A stretch of DNA of 64,000 bases from Symbiodinium natans (lineage: Eukaryota; Sar; Dinophyceae; Suessiales; Symbiodiniaceae): the NCBI GenBank assembly GCA_905221605.1, contig CAJNDS010002579.1, positions 186,001-250,000 of the forward strand. The letters run 5' to 3'. Under the pieces are notes generated by a model. That model made no database searches. It was given only the letters and a program-made list of their open reading frames with translations, and was not told the DNA's origin. Position numbers and translations under genes: made by a program. Shown piece after piece: positions 57,244 to 64,000 of the stretch (position 1 is its first letter; each line of letters begins with the position of its first letter).

Positions 57244-58007
57244 GTTTAGGGTTTGGGGTTTAGGGTTTAGGGTTTAACAAATCAAGCCCTGTGTAGCTTA
57301 CAAAGCCCAGATTCCGAGGTCGCCGGCCAGAAAGCTGTCGGGGACCCATCGCTCGTAGATTTCTGATTTGGGTTATTTACTAAAATAGGGTTTAGGGTTT
57401 AGGGTTTCGGGTTTGGGGTTTAGGGTTTAGGGTTTCGGGTAATCTTTGGGGTACCCGAAACACGAGAATCCTTTTGAGAAGACCCCAGAAAGCACACCCT
57501 TAACGCAAAACCTCTTCTTTTTTTTGTTTTTTTTTTTTTTTGGGGGGGGGTCCCTAAACCCTAAACCCTAAACCCTAAACCCTAAACTGGGAATGCTGGA
57601 AGGCACTTGGTAGCTGGAGTTTAGGGTTGAAGGTTGAGGGTTTACCTGGGACTCTATTTGCCTACATTTTAGTAGCAAGTACCCCCCCCCCCCCCCCCTG
57701 TTCAGTAGGTATAGGGTTTAAGGTCTTGGGCTATTAAGGCTCAGGGTGCTTGAAGGCCTCAGGGAACTCACACACGCCTACTATTTGCTTGAGAACACCC
57801 CCCCCCCCCAACAAAAAAAGAAAAATCAGAATCCTCTCCTTGTAAGGGCAACGCAGGGATGATTATTTGAATTGTTTTGGGGGGTTCTTCAGCAAATAGT
57901 AGCCCCCGATTTGGGCTATCTTGGGTTTTGGCCTGGTTACATAGCCTGCCTAGAGTAAGCTCCCGCGCCTGAAGGCCCTTCTTCACTACCCTTTTCCGAA
58001 GAAGTTT

Positions 58008-58084
58008 CCCTAAACCCTAAACCCTAAACCCTAAACCCTAAACCCTAAACCCTAAACCCTAAACCCTAAACCCTAAACCCTAAA
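58008..58084 (-). repeat. CCCTAAA tract
   Basis: Eleven units. Confidence 0.9.
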
Positions 58085-58085
58085 T

Positions 58086-58171
58086 CTGACATGCGCAGCC
58101 CTATAGGCGAAAGAGGCACGGCACCCGCAGCGCAGCCCCCTGAGCCCATAAGTCCCTAACAGCTTGCATTT
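58086..58171 (+). CDS. Short basic exon-like island
   Basis: After ATGCGCAG one frame reads PYRRKRHGTRSAAP and TGA; another reads MRSPIGERGTAPAAQPPEP. It lies between a C-strand and the longest G-strand tract. Confidence 0.25.
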
Positions 58172-58172
58172 A

Positions 58173-58537
58173 TGGTTTAGGGTTTAGGGTTTAGGGTTTA
58201 GGGTTTAGGGTTTAGGGTTTAGGGTTTAGGGTTTAGGGTTTAGGGTTTAGGGTTTAGGGTTTAGGGTTTAGGGTTTAGGGTTTAGGGTTTAGGGTTTAGG
58301 GTTTAGGGTTTAGGTTTAAGGGTTTAGGGTTTAGGGTTTAGGGTTTAGGGTTTAGGGTTTAGGGTTTAGGGTTTAGGGTTTAGGGTTTAGGGTTTAGGGT
58401 TTAGGGTTTAGGTTTAGGGTTTAGGGTTTAGGGTTTAGGGTTTAGGGTTTAGGGTTTAGGGTTTAGGGTTTAGGGTTTAGGGTTTAGGGTTTAGGGTTTA
58501 GGGTTTAGGGTTTAGGGTTTAGGGTTTAGGGTTTAGG
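58173..58537 (+). repeat. TTTAGGG tract, longest in the window
   Basis: About 52 units over 365 bp with only two one-base-short interruptions (near 58315 and 58410). Confidence 0.95.
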
Positions 58538-58684
58538 GCAACTCCTATCATCCCGAACCCGAAACCCTAAACCCTAGCTTAGACGGGATGCCAAGGTTAC
58601 TCAGGTACCAGAGGGTCTAGGACCACCCTCCGTTTCAGAACCCTGTATCAAAAGGCTCCTAACCCCAATCCAGCTGCCTAGGGT

Positions 58685-58732
58685 GACCCAAGAGTAACCT
58701 AGGAATGAAAAAGGGTGCCCTTTGTAGTGTAC
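58685..58732 (-). mobile_element. Family-C element, reverse orientation, partial
   Basis: GACCCAAGAGTAACCTAGGA then AAAAAGGGTGCCCTTTG, the reverse complement of the family-C right end. Confidence 0.45.
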
Positions 58733-58734
58733 AG

Positions 58735-58796
58735 GGGCTCATAATGGAACCTAAACCCCCGAACAAGGGCTCATAATGGAACCTAAACCCCCGAAA
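58735..58796 (+). repeat. Tandem duplication, 32-bp unit
   Basis: GGGCTCATAATGGAACC plus TAAACCCCCGAA twice in a row. Confidence 0.8.
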
Positions 58797-58827
58797 ATGT
58801 GACCTAGTACGTTGCAATTCGAGTAGT

Positions 58828-58868
58828 ATAGGGTATATGACCCCAATTCTAGGGTTTACTTAATCACC
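58828..58868. mobile_element. Family-I fragment
   Basis: GGTATATGACCCCAATTCTA then GGGTTTAC matches the family-I interior arm. Confidence 0.35.
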
Positions 58869-59170
58869 AGTTTTCTCCAACTTATATGGGGGTGGGGCCA
58901 AAACAGGGGTCCCATTTCACTGGTCCCTTTTTAAAGAAGGGGGGGGTCCTTATACAGAAAAAAAAAAGGTGTATTTTGGGTATGTAGGGGGTACGCCTTT
59001 TGTGGAAAATGCTCACATACCACTCAAAACTGAAAAAAGAAAACAACTTGCACATCTAGCATCACATATACCACTCGAAACGACAAATGTGAAGCTCCTT
59101 AACCGAGGACCCCTTTGACCCGCAAGCCGTAAACCCTAACCCCTAAACCCCTAAAGCCTTAAACCCTAGG

Positions 59171-59281
59171 CCCGTACATTAACCCTAAACCCTAAACCCT
59201 AAATGCCTTTAAGGGTCTCATGTGGACCCGTAACATAACCCTAAACCCTAAACCCTAAATGCCTTTAAGGGTCTCATGTTG
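59171..59281. repeat. Tandem duplication, about 57-bp unit with telomeric core
   Basis: CCCGTA(A)CAT(T)AACCC, three CCCTAAA units, then ATGCCTTTAAGGGTCTCATG, twice. Confidence 0.75.
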
Positions 59282-59317
59282 GCAACCATGAACCTTTTTG
59301 GGGTTCATCCGGTCCCA

Positions 59318-59395
59318 ATGGAGGCTTCTGGGCTGCTGGATGAGAGACAAAAGCACACGGTCAACAGAGAGACCGGCCGCCAAACTCCCCTTTAG
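59318..59395 (+). CDS. Small open frame with ATG
   Basis: MEASGLLDERQKHTVNRETG then RQTPL and a TAG that is the first telomeric unit, so a donor is possible. Just upstream lies the 3' half of a family-I element. Confidence 0.4.
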   Translation: MEASGLLDERQKHTVNRETGRQTPL

Positions 59396-59473
59396 GGTTT
59401 AGGGTTTAGGGTTTAGGGTTTAGGGTTTAGGGTTTAGGGTTTAGGGTTTAGGGTTTAGGGTTTAGGGTTTAGG
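59394..59473 (+). repeat. TTTAGGG tract
   Basis: About 11 units. Confidence 0.9.
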
Positions 59474-59534
59474 GCCTACACCCTAAAGCCTCAATGCTCC
59501 CCTAGACCCCAGCACGAACCAGTACCCTTATTCC

Positions 59535-59609
59535 GGTTGTGTTGCCCTCATAGACGTCATGAGCCAAAATGCAGTCCCTTTCGGATTAAAAGTTGGCCCG
59601 AAACCCTAA
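59535..59609 (+). CDS. Exon-like island
   Basis: The frame reads GCVALIDVMSQNAVPFGLKV then G before degenerate CCCTAAA repeats and TAA. Confidence 0.35.
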   Translation, partial: GCVALIDVMSQNAVPFGLKVGPKP

Positions 59610-59655
59610 ACCCTAAACGTTTAAACCCCAAGCTCCAAGCCAACCCTAAACACTA

Positions 59656-59742
59656 GACAAGGCCCTCTTCTGGTACGGCGAGAGCGGTGTTCACCACTGC
59701 TGCGAGCGGACCTGGCGAGAGCTTGAACTGGTGGCTTTGTAG
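59656..59742 (+). CDS. C-terminal exon-like island
   Basis: The frame reads DKALFWYGESGVHHCCERTW then RELELVAL and TAG. Strongly protein-like, unassigned. Confidence 0.45.
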   Translation, partial: DKALFWYGESGVHHCCERTWRELELVAL

Positions 59743-60044
59743 GGCTTGGCAGGTTTTAGGGTTTAGGGTTTAGGGTTTAGGGTTAGGGTTTAGGGTTAAG
59801 GGTTTAGCGTTTAGGGTTTAGGGTTAGGGTTCGCGATACATAATAACCAATTACAAATGCACACATAGTCCACTTATTCGCCCCTTAATTACCCGAATAT
59901 GGTTATAAAATACTCGCTGAACCTCTAATAGCCCACAAACCCTCTAAACCCCTCAACCCATAAATCCTGAAACTCCAAACCCCCCCATACCTGAATCCCT
60001 AACCCTAAATCTCTAATGAAACCCTATCCTTCGCACCCCAAAGC

Positions 60045-60104
60045 ATGAGGTTCATGCTCCTGTCCCTCACCCCCTATATCCGGAAAACCCGGTTTCCCGA
60101 GTAA
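60045..60104 (+). CDS. Small open frame with ATG
   Basis: MRFMLLSLTPYIRKTRFPE and TAA. It could be a short exon or chance. Confidence 0.25.
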   Translation: MRFMLLSLTPYIRKTRFPE

Positions 60105-60407
60105 AACGCACGTGTCGCCAAATAAGTGCGGGCAAACGCCAGCCCTTAACCTGTTCCCAGTATCTAGACTTGAGCAACCCCTAAACCCCTAAACTCCAAA
60201 CCCTAAATCCTAAAAACCCCTCAACCAACCATAAACTCCAAACCCGAAGCTTTATAGGCTTCAGGTTCGCTTATGTTTGTTCGTTTCTTTTCTTCCCGGG
60301 GGAGGGGGGGAGGGGTACCAGTGAAGGGGCAGAGTTTACATTTGTTAGGCTTTAGGGCTTAGGGTTGAAAACCCGAAGCCCTAAACCCCTAGGATTGAGA
60401 ATTCTAG

Positions 60408-60521
60408 GACCCAGAGTATATAGGCGCTAATTCCCTTTTTTTTGGGTTTAGGCTCTCTCAGAAGCCCCTTTAAACCAAAAAGGGCACCCTTTCTTCTTCC
60501 TAACTGGGCTAATTATGGGTC
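60408..60521. mobile_element. Family-C TIR element, complete
   Basis: GACCCAGAGTATATAGGCGC...TTTAAACCAAAAAGGGCACC...TAATTATGGGTC. Ends are inverted around GACCCA/TGGGTC. Confidence 0.55.
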
Positions 60522-60752
60522 ACCCTAACCCTAAACCCTAAACCCTAAAACTCAAGGGGTGTCTAGGATTGGGGCTTGCTGAGCTCCTTGGATGCCCCCC
60601 CCACCAAAGGCCCAAACCCGAAAAGCCCCAACACCCCAAGACACTTAACAGAGCCACGGTTTAGGGTTTAGGGTTTAGGGTTTAGGGTTTAGGGTTTAGG
60701 GTTTCGGGTTTCGGGGTTAGGGTTATGGGTTAAAGGGGTTAGGGTTATAGGT

Positions 60753-60836
60753 ATGTTCACCCTTATACTAGCAGTCATTTGTAGGGATTAGTACTATAAT
60801 CCCTGTTGAGGACTGTTAGTTTAAGGGTGAACATCT
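60753..60836. mobile_element. Family-A TIR element abutting a CCCTAAA tract
   Basis: ATGTTCACCCTTATACTAGC and GACTGTTAGTTTAAGGGTGA ACAT, with the right tip replaced by CTAAACCC repeats. Confidence 0.6.
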
Positions 60837-60926
60837 AAACCCTAAACCCTAAACCCTAAACCCTAAACCCTAAACCCTAAACCCTAAACCCTAAACCCTA
60901 AACCCTAAACCCTAAACCCTAAACCC
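60836..60926 (-). repeat. CCCTAAA tract
   Basis: Thirteen units. Confidence 0.9.
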
Positions 60927-60972
60927 AAGTGATAGGGTTTAGGCTTCAAGGTTCTGAAATTTTGTTTTCATG

Positions 60973-61095
60973 GGTTCCCCTACTACCCCCCTCTAGGGTC
61001 CCCCCGTAAGTAGCCTTAATTTGGCTTAATTCTCCCCAAATGGCCTTCATCATGCGGGGAACCTAGGGGGGGTAGTATAGAGGGGGGTAGTACCC
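60973..61095. mobile_element. Family-G TIR element
   Basis: GTTCCCCTACTACCCCCCTC...ATGGCCTTCATCATGCGGGG...GAGGGGGGTAGTACCCC. Abuts a CCCTAAA tract. Confidence 0.6.
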
Positions 61096-61240
61096 CTAAA
61101 CCCTAAACCCTAAACCCTAAACCCTAACCCTAAACCCTAAACCCTAAACCCTAAACCCTAAACCCTAAACCCTAAACCCTAAAACCCTAAACCCTAAACC
61201 CTAAAGCTAAACCCTAAACCCTAAACTCTAAACCCTAAAC
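61094..61240 (-). repeat. CCCTAAA tract
   Basis: About 20 units with a few shorter ones. Confidence 0.9.
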
Positions 61241-61299
61241 CTAGGGAGGTAGCAGGGGAACCGTAAGTGTCTAAGCATCTTTTTTCGTCCTTGACACAG

Positions 61300-61341
61300 A
61301 TGCCAGGGCTTTCGACCTGACGCAGAAGGCCATGGTGGTGT
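61300..61341 (+). CDS. Internal exon candidate
   Basis: Between acceptor TTGACACAG and canonical donor GTAAGC the frame reads ARAFDLTQKAMVV. Good splice sites on both sides. Confidence 0.45.
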
Positions 61342-61439
61342 GTAAGCGAAATTGTGGGGTTTAGGGTTTAGGGTTTTGGGTTTTTTGGTTTAAGGTTTAG
61401 GGTATAGGGTTTTAGGGATCTTGGGATCTTGGGAAAGGG

Positions 61440-61530
61440 CTCGGTCGCCCAGTGGTACCCTTTTGCATGTAATTATTGGGTTCTACCGTATAGTAGGGAC
61501 CACTCCCACCAGGGTGACTGGACTACCGAG
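61440..61530. mobile_element. Family-B TIR element, 91 bp
   Basis: CTCGGTCGCCCAGTGGTACC...GACTGGACTACCGAG. Both ends carry the compensating change CTCGG/CCGAG. Confidence 0.55.
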
Positions 61531-62075
61531 CGTGTTGAGGGCCTTAGCTTCTTCAACCCTAAACCCTGAACCCTAAACCCTAAACCCTAAACCCTAAACC
61601 CTAAAACCCTAAAACCCTAAAACCCTAAAACCCTAAAACCCTCAACCCTCAACCCTGAACCCTAAACCGATTTTTCAGGGGTTCTTGGCTTATTTGGGGC
61701 CTTGGGGTCATTTTAGGGTTTAGGGTTGGCTTTTTGGTGTTTAGGGTTATTCGCGGTCATTTCAGAGCTTTAGGTTATTCAGGGTTTAGCAATTTTGGAA
61801 GTTCGAGTTTCTTGTGGTTTAGGATTTATGACCGGAGGTATACTGGGCTCAATAAGCCTAAACCCTGAGCTTAAACCCTAAACCCAAAACCCCAAACCCT
61901 AAACCCTAAGCCCTAAACCCAAAACCCCCAAACCCCTAAACCCTAAAGCTAAACCCTAAACTCTAAACCCAAAACCCTAAGCCCTAAACCCAAAACCCTA
62001 AGCCCTGAACCCTAAACGCTAAACCCGTCTATGGGGCCTGCTCTAAGGCTCCGTGCAGAGACCGGGCACAGGATT

Positions 62076-62168
62076 GGTTTAGGGTTTAGGGTTTAGGGTT
62101 TAGGGTTTAGGGTTTAGGGTTTAGGGTTTAGGGTTTAGGGTTTAGGGTTTAGGGTTTAGGGTTTAGGG
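62076..62168 (+). repeat. TTTAGGG tract
   Basis: Thirteen units. Confidence 0.9.
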
Positions 62169-62288
62169 CTGGCATTTTGCCCGGTCGACGCAGAGCAAGT
62201 GCAGGAACAACAAGTTCTCTCCTGCATTCACGTGCCTGTAGGGCCCGTCTGGGTGTCGAAAGAGCTTAGGCTTAGGCTTCAGGGCTAA
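62169..62288 (+). CDS. Exon-like island
   Basis: The frame reads LAFCPVDAEQVQEQQVLSCI then HVPVGPVWVSKELRLRLQG and TAA. A minus-strand frame (62163-62426) also stays open. Confidence 0.35.
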   Translation: MAFCPVDAEQVQEQQVLSCIHVPVGPVWVSKELRLRLQG

Positions 62289-62415
62289 GACTGCCCACAA
62301 TGAGGGGAACCCTGATCTTCTACAGTCGAAACCCACTAAAGAGCTGATAGAGGTGAGATGCAAGTACATCGCGTTCTTCTGCGGCTGGGTCGCAAATAGC
62401 ACTTTGCACCACTGA
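62284..62415 (+). CDS. Exon-like island, +1 frame relative to the preceding one
   Basis: The frame reads AKTAHNEGNPDLLQSKPTKE then LIEVRCKYIAFFCGWVANST before TGA. CTACAG|TCG could be an acceptor. Possibly the same gene with a one-base shift or a small intron. Confidence 0.35.
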   Translation, partial: AKTAHNEGNPDLLQSKPTKELIEVRCKYIAFFCGWVANSTLHH

Positions 62416-62670
62416 GCTGAGATCAATCCTACCCTAAACCCTCAACTTCCCTGAGCCCTAAACCCTAAACCCTAAACCCCTAGTCCAAGCACAAAGGCTA
62501 AACTTCCCGAAGCCCTACACTCCAAACCCTAAACCCCAAGTCCAAGCGTAAACGAGCCCTAAACCCAAAGCCCGAATCTAAGGGAAAGTCGTTGATCCCT
62601 TAACATGGTCCCTTACCTTGCTTAGGCCTAGTGTTGGTTAGTAGGGAATGAGGGAATAAGGAACCCTATA

Positions 62671-62804
62671 TAACCCCTTAAAGGGTATATACAGGGGGAA
62701 TCTAGAGCTACCGTGTATGATCCCTTAAAGGCTAAATATAGGGGGATATAGAGGTGCCCTGGATAATCCCTGAAAAGGGTATATATAGGGGGATATAGAG
62801 GTCC
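62671..62804 (+). repeat. Tandem repeat, three 47-bp units
   Basis: Units begin at about 62671, 62718 and 62765, each with CCCTTAAAGG, TATATA.AGGGGGATATAG and AGGTGCC-like ends. Confidence 0.75.
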
Positions 62805-62938
62805 CTAAACCCCAAACCCTGCACCCTAAACCCTCATTCCCTACGAAAACCAACAGAGGGATCTCATGGAACCTTTTGTTCTAGAAGATCCCCCTTCTAC
62901 AACCCCCCGTAAACTGGGCTCTAAGAGTCCGTACAAAG

Positions 62939-63002
62939 AGTTTAGGGTTTAGGATTTAGGGTTTAGGATTTAGGGTTTAGGGTTTAGGGTTTAGGGTTTA
63001 GG
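62939..63002 (+). repeat. TTTAGGG tract
   Basis: Nine units, two GATTTAGG. Confidence 0.9.
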
Positions 63003-63085
63003 GGTTGCTGTGATGTGGCGCAGAAGCTATGTCGAGTGGGATGCCGACTAGCCTCCAAAGCTTGGGAGGCAGCTGTGGCCCGATT

Positions 63086-63281
63086 GTACTTGGAGGTTCA
63101 TGGTACATGAACCAATTAAGACTGGGTAGTTTAGGGTTGAGGGTTTCGGGTTTAGGGTTTAGGGTTTAGGGGTACTTATTGACCAATTAATTATAACTGT
63201 ACTTATGACCCGCTTATAAGCCCCTTAAGTGCCCTAATATGGTTATTGAATGGCTAATAAGTACCATGAGCCTCCAAGTAC
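63086..63281. mobile_element. Family-E TIR element interrupted by a telomeric tract
   Basis: GTACTTGGAGGTTCATGGTA and TACCATGAGCCTCCAAGTAC are near-perfect inverted ends. A partial internal duplication (GTACATGAACCAATTAAGAC / GTACTTATTGACCAATTAAT) flanks about five telomeric units at 63129-63172. The sister at 38081 lacks both. Confidence 0.65.
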
Positions 63282-63283
63282 AG

Positions 63284-63349
63284 GACCAGCTGGCACTTCC
63301 AGCTCACGCCGTCTCGGGCGGCAAACTCACCGGAACCTATTCCTTGTAG
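63284..63349 (+). CDS. Exon candidate after a family-E element
   Basis: After CCAAGTACAG, the 3' end of the element, the frame reads DQLALPAHAVSGGKLTGTYS then L and TAG. Other frames are open too. Confidence 0.35.
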   Translation, partial: DQLALPAHAVSGGKLTGTYSL

Positions 63350-63355
63350 GGTTTG

Positions 63356-63444
63356 AGGTTTAGGGTTTAGGGTTTAGGGTTTAGGGTTTAGGGTTTAGGG
63401 TTTAGGGTGTAGGGTTTAGGGTTTAGGGTTTAGGGTTTAGGGTT
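63356..63444 (+). repeat. TTTAGGG tract
   Basis: Twelve units. Confidence 0.9.
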
Positions 63445-63474
63445 CCTTGTAGGGTAGGCCTAAGCTCACTTCAG

Positions 63475-63603
63475 TTTCCTGCTTCCACATCCGGTGTTGA
63501 GGGGCTTCTTTCACAAAGCCCTGATTTAGAGTCTGTGAGGGCTGCCCCATACATCGTTCCAGAAATAGTTCAGCACCGATTCTGGCAGAAATGGGCCCCA
63601 TGA
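63475..63603 (+). CDS. Hypothetical C-terminal exon
   Basis: After CTCACTTCAG the frame reads FPASTSGVEGLLSQSPDLES then VRAAPYIVPEIVQHRFWQKW and TGA. A minus-strand frame at 63437-63625 (METKSGKIMGPI) is also open; the + frame agrees with the strand of nearby islands. Confidence 0.45.
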   Translation, partial: FPASTSGVEGLLSQSPDLESVRAAPYIVPEIVQHRFWQKWAP

Positions 63604-63638
63604 TTTTGCCAGATTTTGTTTCCATGGGAGGCACCTTC

Positions 63639-63682
63639 CCTAAACCCTAAACCCTAAACCCTAAACCCTAAACCCTAAACCC
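63639..63682 (-). repeat. CCCTAAA tract
   Basis: Six units. Confidence 0.9.
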
Positions 63683-63725
63683 CCAAACCCTGGCCCCCCA
63701 TATCCTTCGCTGCCTCCGCTTCGCA

Positions 63726-63765
63726 ATGTCCATGCGAGTCGTTGTCAATGTTGCGGATGCGCAGG
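63726..63765 (+). CDS. Possible first coding exon
   Basis: From ATG the frame reads MSMRVVVNVADAQ and ends at CAGG|GTGAGTT, a canonical donor. Upstream CTTCGCTGCCTCCGCTTCG is a pyrimidine-rich leader. The rest of the gene is not evident in the final 230 bp. Confidence 0.45.
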
Positions 63766-63837
63766 GTGAGTTCCGACCTATATAGGCCCCCAAAGGCCCC
63801 AAACCCTACAAGCGACAACGCCCTAAAGCCCAAACCG

Positions 63838-63882
63838 TAAACCCTAAACCCTAAACCCTAAACCCTAAACCCTAAACCCTAT
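63838..63882 (-). repeat. CCCTAAA tract
   Basis: Six units. Confidence 0.9.
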
Positions 63883-64000
63883 TCAGAAGCACTATAGAAA
63901 CTCCCAAACATCATCTTTCAGCTCTTAAGAATCCCATGCGCTCATTCCATGTGATTCCCTGCGCGCGCCAACGTCGAAACTGAAGTAGGGTTTAGGATTT

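Noticed and set aside
62163-62426. Minus-strand open frame of 87 codons
   Set aside because: The + strand frames at 62169-62415 look more protein-like and agree with neighbours; the minus frame is likely a shadow, though not excluded.
63437-63625. Minus-strand open frame METKSGKIMGPI
   Set aside because: The overlapping + frame with a good acceptor is preferred.

Overview
The window looks like nuclear DNA of a dinoflagellate, most likely a Symbiodiniaceae-type alga. Four things point there: TTTAGGG telomere-type repeats; introns with GC and GA as well as GT donors, all ending AG; a ubiquitin-like plus ankyrin protein (LLLEAGADKDVA-type repeats) of a kind I recall from Symbiodinium; and a TIR-like exon set with an FFLCHHK motif. 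The organism call is an inference. No rRNA, tRNA, CRISPR array or bacterial operon was seen.

Layout. TTTAGGG tracts and variants occur from end to end in both orientations, from 5 to about 52 units long, so most of the window is interstitial telomeric repeat. Between them lie (a) islands of about 50-300 bp that often read as exons on the + strand, (b) about 40 short terminal-inverted-repeat (TIR) elements of roughly 90-170 bp in at least ten families, and (c) AT-, CT- and CAT-type microsatellites and G/C homopolymers.

The one gene that can be followed from ATG to stop lies at 46678-49830. Six exons join in phase into a 297-residue protein: an N-terminal ubiquitin-like domain, a short helical linker and ankyrin repeats. 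Its five introns use GA, GC, GT, GC and GA donors. Introns 1 and 5 (115 and 114 bp) are diverged copies of one TIR element that ends CTTGG...CCRAG and is flanked by a 4-bp target duplication: introner-like elements. The same ends and the same 114-bp intron length recur at 21744-21857 in another family.

A second dispersed set of exons (13252-18229, perhaps also 31520) spells a TIR-like domain in the right order with matching phases. Other islands give single exons that I cannot name. A reverse-transcriptase remnant (18783-19031) and a possible transposon-protein exon (15991-16233) are also present.

The most unusual observation is that telomeric tracts sit inside several TIR elements and inside one tandem duplicate while an uninterrupted sister copy is also in the window. 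Their GTTTAG and TTTAG|G also appear to be used as splice donor and acceptor. Tracts, introners and exons therefore seem to have been evolving together. Exon-island calls are short and many have more than one open frame, so most are given at 0.25-0.5 confidence.
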